A DNA stretch of 14,684 nt from Sphaerosporella brunnea (lineage: Eukaryota; Ascomycota; Pezizomycetes; Pezizales; Pyronemataceae). The DNA is taken from contig VXIS01000583.1 of the NCBI GenBank assembly GCA_008704415.1, positions 1 through 14,684 of the forward strand, given 5' to 3'. A program made the position numbers and the translations under genes. Each line of letters opens with the position of its first letter. The stretch's first letter is position 1. The notes beneath the pieces were generated by a model. It searched no databases, was not told where the DNA came from, and saw only the letters and a program-made list of their open reading frames with translations. Positions 7,815-14,684 of the stretch are shown in pieces.

Positions 7815-8727
7815 CTACACCCTAGGAGCCCGCTGCTCCTTCTCCTTCCCCTTCTCCTTCTTTTTGCCCCCCTGGGGTCTGCGCGCCGTGCGTGGCTTGG
7901 TGTTGCCCGCTCCTCCTCCTATGTAGAAGTTGAAGCACACGGCTCCGTCACCGGCCACTTGAGCCCAGGACGGGACGCTCTTCCCGACTGACTGTGCCGC
8001 AGTACGGCTCGAGGGCCGCCTGCGCTTCTTTCTCTCGACCTTCTTCCATCCCTCTTTCGCCTCAGCCTCATCGCGGGGGCGGAGAGGGCCGGCGCATCTC
8101 GCGTGCCAGGCGTTGGGCGCACCGAGACCAGTGCGTCGCTCGACCCTACATGCTTCGAATGCATCAGGGAGGGGGGGGAGAGATCTCCCGTGCGTGCTTT
8201 GTCGGTTGCTGCGCTGGGCTGGACGGCTCGGAGCGTTTACGTTTTGACTTCGTCGCAACAGGTGGAGCTGCTGGCGTTTTCGAGGTCGCCGTTATGGGTG
8301 GGGGCAGAGGTGCAGGCAGCGCCTGGGTGGCCAAATTTGCGACCCGTGGCGGGGGCGACGTTTGGGTCACCCCGTGTGATACCGCGGTAGTTCGAGGGCT
8401 TTTCGCTTCGAGCCCCTTGAGCCGAACCAGAAGCTCGCCGTTCTGAGCGGAGAGCTTTTTGACCGTACCTGTCAGCTCAAGTACGATCTTGACCAAATTG
8501 GCCAAGCTGGCATCATATCCTTCCTTGAGGGCGGCGAAGTGCCGACCTAAAAGTCCTTCAATATCGGTGGGGAGAGGGGGGGCCGGAGGGAAGTCCGAGC
8601 CCAATTCCTGCATCTCTGCATCTGTCGTTTGCTCTGGGTGGTACTCCGTCCACTCGGCAAGCACGTGGGCAGCCTCAGCTTGTTCACGTGTGAAAGCCTT
8701 AAAGAGATTCCAGCGAGTACGATCTCT
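7815..8727 (-). pseudogene. Unrecognised coiled-coil, Pro/Lys-rich ORF (gag/ORF1-like), broken
   Basis: I do not recognise this family with certainty. The - strand frame is open from 8727 (after a TAA) with RWNLFKAFTREQAEAA, then an acidic/proline segment. A leucine-rich coiled coil (about 8420-8550, including LVKIVLELTGTVKKL) follows, then a Pro/Thr/Ala-rich linker and a basic KSKRKR patch. The frame ends in a C8 run (8171-8178; G on the + strand). The adjacent frame continues with plausible protein (DAFEACRVERR, EGWKKVERKKRRR, PSWAQVAGDG) to a TAG at 7815-7817 and a very basic end. One extra base in the homopolymer would explain the shift, either mutation or sequencing error. There is no upstream ATG before the coiled coil. 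The coiled coil, low-complexity linker and basic tail resemble ORF1/gag-like proteins of fungal retroelements, but no RT follows. A fragment of a host gene is the alternative. Confidence 0.45.
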
Positions 8728-9797
8728 TTATCGAGCTCATTGTTTGAAAATAGCTAAACCATTCTCCCCGCTCTTGTGAAGTGATGGAATGACAGTACAG
8801 CGCCAAGCCACACTAGCGTGCTTACAGTTAAGCACAGCTAACAAAGGCGCTATTCCCAAAATGGGGGTGTACCTTATATACGAGATTTTACGGGTTGGTA
8901 TCTCTTTTTCAGTGTATCGCTTTTACTGCCTCAGCAGTTCAGTCAGCAACTCACGTTTTTTTTTTGTTTCAATCATATTGCATTCGGCCGCTTGCCAGCA
9001 ACCCAACTCAACACACCCACTTTTTTATTTTTTGGCGACAAGCAAGGTACCCCGCGTACTTTCCAACCAATCGCTGCGAGTTTTGTAGACATTTAAAAGC
9101 TTTGATCGTCTGAAACACCCCTCCTCCCTCCCTTTTTAGACGATAAGTCTAGGAGGCCCACTTTTAGATCCTTTAGCTCCGAAAACGATCGATACGCCAA
9201 TGTAAATCGGCTTGGAAAACCTTCAATACCTTACTGGAAGTCACCCAATAAAGGTGAAAGGTATGTGTTATGTTAGAGCTTATCCACAGCGTATCACTCG
9301 GGCAAAGGTAGGGTGAATTTTCCGTGTTTCGCCAAAGTGTTCTATATAGAGATGGATATTACGGATCAGCAAGCGGGATCTCGGGTTTGAAATTGCAATT
9401 GCGGACGCTATGATATGGCGACAATTCCCCTGCGCAACATGTGTAAAAGCTATTCCGTACAACTTTCTTTGGATAGTGCGTGACGAGGCCCAACCAAGCT
9501 TATGAAGTCTTGTTTCCCAGGGTCCCAGATTTGTCAAAAATTCCCGGCAGACAGTGCGAGGTGATATTTATCCATCCCACCGTGTACTCGTACAGATGAG
9601 TGGACAGAATACATCACGTGAGGTTTGTTTTATTCTCTATCGCCATTTAGCTGTTATATGTCTATGCATAATACTCTGTTGGAGTGCAAACTCGGATCAA
9701 ACGCTTTGGTAGCTGGCTGATGGTTTACCCTGCAGTGCGGACACAAAATTAATTTGTTGCCCAGGTAGGCGTAACGTCCAATGACGCAGAGGCTGCG
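8728..9797. other. Intergenic region without recognisable genes
   Basis: About 1.1 kb of AT-richer DNA between the ORF1-like remnant and the Rab-GAP stop codon. I see a nine-T tract near 8956, a TATATA-like stretch near 8875, and several short open frames that lack ATG starts or any family resemblance. It should contain the 3' untranslated region of the Rab-GAP at its right end. No tRNA, snRNA or transposon ends were recognised. Confidence 0.5.
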
Positions 9798-12006
9798 CTA
9801 GAGATTAACGTTCGGGATGGCCGAATAGGGCGTTGCGCCCTGGCGCAAATGTGCACCGGAATTATGAAATAAACTTTTCCAAAGAAACCTGGATTGTAAA
9901 TATTAGCAGATGTTAAAAAATTTGGGAACAGCACCATACGCTTCGCTCAAAAGTATCTCCATTTCTTTCTCGCCCCAATCCTGGGTGGGAAGCGACTGCA
10001 AGAACATCATCGTTTCCTAGCAATTGTGAGCCCATGTAGCACCATAACACCGTCTTGTACCCCATTCGTACTTGGAAATCCATCTTCTGAAGCTGATCGG
10101 ACCACTTCACGAGGAATGCAGCACAGACATAAAGGTGAAACTCCGAGAACCCGGATTGTCCTTCGGCCTGAAAGAAGGCTATCGTAAGCTCACACTCTCC
10201 TCTTTCAGAGAAATATCAGGTACCATATATGTGTCCCACATCCTGATTGTATTTTTCAAGCTGAGCTCGCGCATGAGCATGCAGTTCATCCATCGAAAGC
10301 TGAATTGTATGAATTCCACGCCGTTTTCCGCAAGGTGCGTCGCCAGCCTCACGTCTATCCTCGACACAAGTTCACGGAGTGCGACAACTTGTCTTTGAAT
10401 GCCAGGTTGCGTATGGATGTAATTGTCCTGTATTCCATCCAACAACTTTGTCAAACACCAAAAGGAGTCGGCCTCAACAACATCCAGTACGCTTTTCGGT
10501 AATGTTCCTGGGTCAAAAGTTTCCACGTCCCCATCTACCATGCTTCAGCGCAGTGTTCGATTTGTTTTTCCAATCATACGTACCAATATAAGATGAGAGA
10601 AACACCTGGAAGAATGGAGTGACCAAGTCATTGATTCCTTGCACATAACCACTCGCGGGGTGGCGGATAGCCCAGACGTATAAGATCCGTTCAAGAGATC
10701 TCTGGGTGCTCTCGAACCCATATAACGCTAAATGCGGATTTGTTCGAGGAACGTCGATCGATATCTGATGCCATATCGTCTGATCGAGTGATTCTGTTCC
10801 TCTGAAAAATGCTTGCTTGACGCCATCAATGAACTCCTTTCTTTTACGTTCCAGCGCGCTAACACGCCTATCCGCATTTGTTGGCAGATAGCCTAGTAAC
10901 AGCTGCCAGGCCATAGGGCGGAGCTCTTCAGGAATGCCGTTCCACGAGATTTTTCGCAACTCAGGAAGATCGACGTTACTCGTTTGGAGAATTTTCTTGA
11001 ATCTGTTGATTCGAGAAATCCTTGCATTTAATCGCTCAATCTCAGCGGGTGTGTGTGTTTCCGCGGAGAGCGTAGGGTGATAAATCATGTGTAATGAGTT
11101 TCCGGGGTCTTATTCATATACTTCAGCTTGAAAATTCAGAATATGAAATTCTGAGTCACCAAAGGGTTAGACAAACCTCTTACAAGTCCTTCAAACTGTG
11201 GTTTCAATCCTTGACTGTCCATCCTCCTTGGGCTTGGGTATGATGGACTGCGTGTATCCGGTGAGCTAAAGGACCTGTGGTTCCCAATCACACTTTTCCC
11301 AGTGGAAGGGCGGTATTCAATGGACTTTGGCGGGCGAAACTTCCCATCCAATATGTCATCTGTTGTTTCCTCGTCCAAGTCCGCATCCCAGTCGTCGTCC
11401 GTCTGGGATATAAAGTCCTTGAAATTTTTCCCCGGTTTTCGCGTCACATTGGAGATGGGTTCGTAAGAGGTAGGAGGGGAGGTCTGAGGTGGTGGTGTAT
11501 TTGGTCGGATGGAACTGGCACTTTACGATCAACACATGAACAATGACTGCGGGCGTGCAGAATTACAGCGACTCCAGCTTCAATATGTCGGCGTGTGAAT
11601 ATGAAGCGCCCACAATTTTCGATACAGTGTCGCGACTTCTGGTCGGCCCCGTCAATCAAATCAAGACCTGGAAGCGGGGAAAGGCGAGTGGGCAACCTCG
11701 GATCAGGTAAAGAGGTGGAGGGCGTTGCGGATCTTGCTCTCCAGAACGGAGACACTGAGCTGGCATATAAACATCAGCATGGCCTTATGGTCACCGACTA
11801 GTGTCAAAAGAGGGGTAACTACTCGGAGCGATCTGTACTGATGCACATTTCCCGCGGTCAGCGAACCGATAAAAGCTGGGTATTCGGTGGAGGACAACAT
11901 GCCGACTTGGACCATTTCCTGGCATTGTCAGCAGAGTCACGCGCAAGCGTTGTGAAAGGTTGCGGGGCATCGAAGCTCATGAACTTACCTGTCTCTTGCC
12001 AGCCAT
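9798..12006 (-). CDS. gyp1: GYP1/TBC1D22-family Rab GTPase-activating protein
   Basis: Rab-GAP of the TBC family. Yeast Gyp1 stimulates GTP hydrolysis by Ypt1 at the Golgi, and this ortholog probably does the same. Exons on the - strand: about 11514-11177, 11108-10584, 10534-10224, 10167-10072, 10016-9940 and 9888-9798 (TAG 9798-9800). All join in phase, with introns of 49-68 bp. The TBC domain begins near ELRKISWNGIPEELRP. The arginine finger sits in IDVPRTNP (Arg codon 10744-10746) and the glutamine finger in GYVQGINDL (Gln codon 10639-10641). Later blocks include ADSFWCLTKLLDGIQDNYI, FIQFSFRWMNCMLMREL, FHLYVCAAFLVKWSDQL and LLSEAFLWKSLF. The amino-terminal NFKDFISQTDDDWDADLDE resembles the matching part of TBC1D22. 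No stop or frameshift breaks the conserved exons. The far amino terminus is unresolved: no ATG occurs in the first firm exon, and the best candidate start is at 12004-12006 through further small exons. Confidence 0.88.
9889..9939 (-). other. Last intron of the Rab-GAP gene
   Basis: Donor GTATGG, branch-like TGCTAAT, acceptor CCAG, 51 bp, phase 2. Reading through without splicing gives a short off-family tail. Splicing restores the conserved SEAFLWKSLF ending, which decides in favour of this intron. Confidence 0.88.
11523..12006 (-). other. Tentative 5' exons of the Rab-GAP gene (or a separate small spliced ORF)
   Basis: ATG at 12004-12006 begins MAGKRQ, followed by an excellent intron at 11919-11988 (GTAAGT donor, TGCTGAC branch, CCAG acceptor, 70 bp). 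The next exon reads EMVQVGMLSSTEYPAF. It can be spliced from a GTACAG donor to the CCAG acceptor near 11762, in phase with SVSPFWRARSATPS, a serine/proline-rich sequence plausible for a Rab-GAP amino terminus. A further intron must then remove 11523 to about 11660, but I find no convincing donor for it. Alternatively the first exons form an independent peptide of about 60-75 residues that ends at the TGA at 11703-11705. The first intron is well supported and the rest is inference. Confidence 0.4.
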
Positions 12007-12765
12007 CGCGTGGGGGCTGAGCAGTTGGGGTAAGTACCGGTGCGACAGCGGTGGTGAATGAAGACAAATGACAGCTAGCAGAAGATATTACTGCGGAAAG
12101 GGGGAGGGAGGGGTTGTTTGAACGAGTTGAGGGAGCTTGGTGTGGTTAGGGTTTCGTGATTCGAAGAGCCGCCGTTGCAAAGTCTTATAGGGTTGGTTAA
12201 GAAGAGCTATCCAAACTTCACTATCATGCTATCGACACATCGAGTCAAAAAAGTTGTTTCTGGCCTTATTCGTCGTGGGATGGAGCCCATATCAAAAGCT
12301 TCTTGCAAGGCAAATCCGAGGGAGCGACTCGGACTCGGAACCTCAGAACCTACCAACATGTACCTACTAAGTAACTACATACCTTAGCAGGTATCTTAGA
12401 AAATGGTTATTACGACTTATGTTTGCCAATCTAAGCCAAAACAGTATCATGTAATGCACTTTCCAATCTAAGCCTACCGTATAAATTCGCCAGCAACGGA
12501 CTGGACGGCTCTAGAAAAACAAAAAGCGAAGATGCGAGTGACGAGAGTGCGGTGCACTTACTCGACGGATTCTAAAGTATCTGGACACCTCCAATCCCTG
12601 TCCAATGCCGGGTATCCCGGCGCTTCCGGCGATTTCCCGCTGGTGAAGACTCAACATCACGAAAAAATCATATCTTGCTCAATTGTGGCCCAAAAAAGAC
12701 GAGCATACGCTCAAAAAAAAACTAAAAAGCGTAAGAGTAGAGTGTAAAATTACAGGAAAACTATT
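12007..12765. other. Intergenic region upstream of the Rab-GAP
   Basis: No gene is recognised. On the - strand a CT-rich tract (about 12094-12116) lies just upstream of the candidate start, as in many fungal promoters. A 12-bp direct repeat, CCAATCTAAGCC, occurs at 12426-12437 and 12463-12474. A TIR-like AAAGTATCTGGACACCT lies at 12574-12590, and a GCCGGG/CCCGGC hairpin at 12607-12621. A/T-rich sequence then leads to the transposase stop at 12766. Confidence 0.5.
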
Positions 12766-13932
12766 TCAAGCATGATATTTGTTTCCACCATTTACCTCAA
12801 TACAGCGCCGCATAATTGTCGGCAGCTTTACAATTTCCGTGTTGATTTCATCTACTGTAATCTTATCCCATTCTTCCTGCAAAACCTGCTTCATCTGTTT
12901 GGCCATGGTGATCCGTTCAGAGCCTCGAGGCGTTTGATTCCGCCGCTTCATCAGGGTCCAAACACGCTCGATGGGGTTGAAGTCCGGCAAATTTGGTGGC
13001 CAGTCCATCTTTCGTACGCCCTTGCGGACTCGCTCTTATGTTGTATACTCAGATCCGTGCGATGCGGCACTGTCCTCCATAAGGATAAAGTTCGGATTCT
13101 CCGCTGCAAGTCGTTTGCATTCTGGCCACAGAACAGGCCTGCAAACCTGTTGGACATACCACCAGGAGTCGATTCCACCGCCATTTTCCCAGTTGACCTT
13201 CGCAATCTTGTCCTTCTTTCCACGCCATGACTGGGTTGTTTTTGGTGGTTTTTCTCCTTTTACCAGTGCAGCCGCTCGGATTTCTCTAGCCTCTTTCAGC
13301 TCTCGCTCTCGCAGTTCTTGCCATTCCTTTGAAGCCTTCTATTCATCATTCCGCCGTTTTTTTTCCGCTTTATACTCAGCGTTGAGTTAAGGGATTTTGA
13401 TCGCGGCTGCTTCCCGTTCCTCCTTGGTTTCCGGGTCCCAAACATGGAATGGTCCCTTGTAATTCCACATAATGAACCCCCAACACATTACCGATGGTCC
13501 TTGCTTCTTCTTTGCCCCAACACAATCGTCTTCCCACTTTTCACTTTGATCTCTCCAAACCAAACACACACCAAAAGTTCCACCTACTTCAATTGCCATG
13601 TCATCGGTAAAACCACAATTCGCCCACTCTGTATCTGCCTCTCAATGTTGTCGAGCGTGACAATAAACCAAACAGATCTGCTTGTTTTTGTTTGAAAGAA
13701 TAAACTTGAATTCTTCTCTATAAGCCTTGAGCCCCCGCTCGTGAAGTGCTCTTAACACTGTAGCATCGCTGACATAAGAGAGACCTGCTTCCCGACGCAG
13801 ATCTACAAGGCGCATCCGCCGTGTCTTAAAGTCCCGCTTCACAATTGCAATGAGGTGGTCTTTCTCCGCTTCGGTAAGAACCTCAGACCGACCTGTCCTT
13901 TTTTTTGGGTCTAATGTCACGGGTATGGTCAC
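12766..13932 (-). pseudogene. Tc1-family DD34E transposase, amino-terminally truncated, four stops
   Basis: One - strand frame of about 389 codons carries the whole remnant, with stops TGA 13642-13644, TAA 13387-13389, TAG 13339-13341 and TAA 13036-13038. There are no frameshifts. It starts in the second helix-turn-helix region (TGRSEVLTEAEKDHL; RLVDLRREAGLSYVSD), then GFTDDMAIEVGG (first catalytic Asp, 13603-13605), a lysine-rich insert, LMEDSAASH (second Asp, 13072-13074) and PDFNPIERVW (Glu, 12967-12969). Second Asp to Glu spans 34 residues, counting one stop position, which is the DD34E signature of the Tc1 family. The normal stop is at 12766-12768. The first helix-turn-helix and start codon are missing: similarity ends near 13925, where other sequence begins. 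Such transposases cut and paste at TA sites. This one is inactive. Confidence 0.88.
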
Positions 13933-13939
13933 GTGACAT

Positions 13940-14684
13940 GTGCTCTAAGTAGTCAGCTAGGGGAATAGAATAGAGTCTGCATAGTGATCGCCTTGAGGGC
14001 ACGTGATAGCCGGGTGGCTCCGGATCATAGTAGCTAGCTTGAGTGACGCTATGGAAGAACTCGGAGATCGGATGCCTCAGGTAGGACGCTACCTGGGAAG
14101 AGCATCCGGTCCGGAGATAACAATAGTATAGGCTATTGTTAGAGCTCTTCCGAGATATCTTCGTTGACCTGCCTGTTCCAGGAACTAGCCTGACGATCGG
14201 AGGGGTCAGGAGTGATCAACCGGAAGGCGTAGAGCCGAAAAAGGGAAGAATCACTCGGCCTAAAACCTCCATAGTAAGTGTGGTTGTTGCGTAGGGCACG
14301 CGACGCAGAAGATCGGGAGATGGAGCCAATAGGGCTGAGCATCTTCCTGCAACACGAGAATACAACGCTTACGGAGCGGGGTATCCGGGTGCGACCCATG
14401 TCTATGACTCATGATTTGGAATCAAAGAGTAAGTCATAGCAAGGTAGGGCGATCTCTGTACGCGCCTTGACGCCCGCAGTCGTAGAGACTGTCGGAACGC
14501 CAGCAAGGAGTAAAGGCTGAGTATTACTCAGGGAGACGGTAGTCTCTGGAGCGGCGTTCTACTATAAGTAGGATTGCTTCCGCCGAGAGAACCCCTTGAT
14601 CTTCAGCAACAAGAAGCATTAATGTCCACCCGACAAAATAGCCCTTAAAATTCTATTGTTTAGGATTTTGCCTTGCTTTTCCCC
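13940..14684. other. Non-coding, inverted-repeat-rich block, possible LTR of another element
   Basis: No convincing reading frame. The block holds several perfect inverted repeats: CGGATGC/GCATCCG (14069-14075, 14102-14108) enclosing CAGGTAG/CTACCTG (14078-14084, 14089-14095); TAACAATAG/CTATTGTTA (14118-14126, 14133-14141); CTATGACT/AGTCATAG (14402-14409, 14432-14439); and the palindrome TGAGTATTACTCA (14518-14530). A TATA-like ACTATAAGTAGG lies near 14560-14571. It begins where the Tc1 coding sequence is cut, next to a GTCACGTGAC palindrome (13928-13937). An LTR of a second retroelement running out of the window is my best guess. A structured transposon end or an old duplicated sequence is also possible. 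Confidence 0.4.

Noticed and set aside
7994..8446. 150-codon + strand frame, Gly/Arg rich
   Set aside because: It is the antisense of the coiled-coil ORF in GC-rich DNA. The - strand reading has the coherent coiled coil and tail, so this is a shadow.
9280..9537. 85-codon open frame on the - strand
   Set aside because: It has no ATG start and no recognisable motif, and sits in an AT-rich intergenic stretch. Its length is within chance expectation.
11109..11176. Alternative donor GTAAGA at about 11186 for this Rab-GAP intron
   Set aside because: It is a stronger consensus donor, but in phase it can only join a rare GAG acceptor well inside the next exon. The GTTTGT/AAG pair joins the exons in frame with no sequence loss, though it remains less certain than the other introns.
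11595..11801. 68-codon + strand frame
   Set aside because: Antisense to the Rab-GAP 5' region and without recognisable features.
14139..14399. 86-codon frame with a true ATG on the - strand
   Set aside because: Serine/arginine-rich composition, no family resemblance, and it overlaps the inverted-repeat block. A possible internal intron would be only about 32 bp. Treated as chance.

Overview
This window is fungal nuclear DNA, most likely from a filamentous ascomycete (Pezizomycotina). Evidence: introns of about 50-70 bp with fungal-type donors, CTGAC/CTAAT-like branch points and CAG/TAG acceptors; one single-copy gene of the GYP1 family; and degenerate Ty3/gypsy, Ty1/copia, pogo and Tc1 elements of types common in such genomes. 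The species cannot be named from the sequence.

Left half (1-7552): three transposable elements nested inside one another. The carboxy-terminal half of a pogo-type transposase (6637-7552, + strand, with one intron) has a Ty1/copia element inserted in it. Only the RNase H end and 3' LTR of that copia element are present (about 91-474 and 6021-6636, + strand). The copia RNase H is itself split by a complete but dead chromodomain Ty3/gypsy element (475-6020, - strand). The gypsy element has two 289-bp LTRs, a 5-bp target duplication (GACCC), a gag and a pol. It also shows three mechanistic signals: a self-priming type primer-binding site, a GGGAAAC slippery heptamer with a stem-loop at the gag/pol junction, and an LTR promoter with two GTCACGTGAC palindromes beside a telomere-like repeat. 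The first ~90 bases are G-rich low-complexity sequence that looks like a contig-end artefact.

Middle (7553-12765): after the pogo tail comes an unrecognised coiled-coil, proline/lysine-rich ORF on the - strand (7815-8727, probably broken in a G run), reminiscent of retroelement gag/ORF1 proteins. About 1.1 kb without a recognisable gene follows. Then comes the only clear host gene, a GYP1/TBC1D22-type Rab GTPase-activating protein (- strand, 9798 to about 12006). Its conserved exons are intact and read cleanly through five well-supported junctions. Its amino-terminal exons are less certain.

Right end (12766-14684): a Tc1-family (DD34E) transposase remnant on the - strand lies in one continuous frame with four in-frame stops. 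Its amino terminus is cut off near 13925-13940. Beyond that lies about 740 bp of non-coding DNA packed with inverted repeats, possibly an LTR of another element that runs out of the window.

Apart from the Rab-GAP, no transposon gene here looks able to make a full-length protein. I see no gene cluster or defence system. The items most worth following up are the regulatory architecture of the gypsy element and the hairpin-rich block at the right edge.
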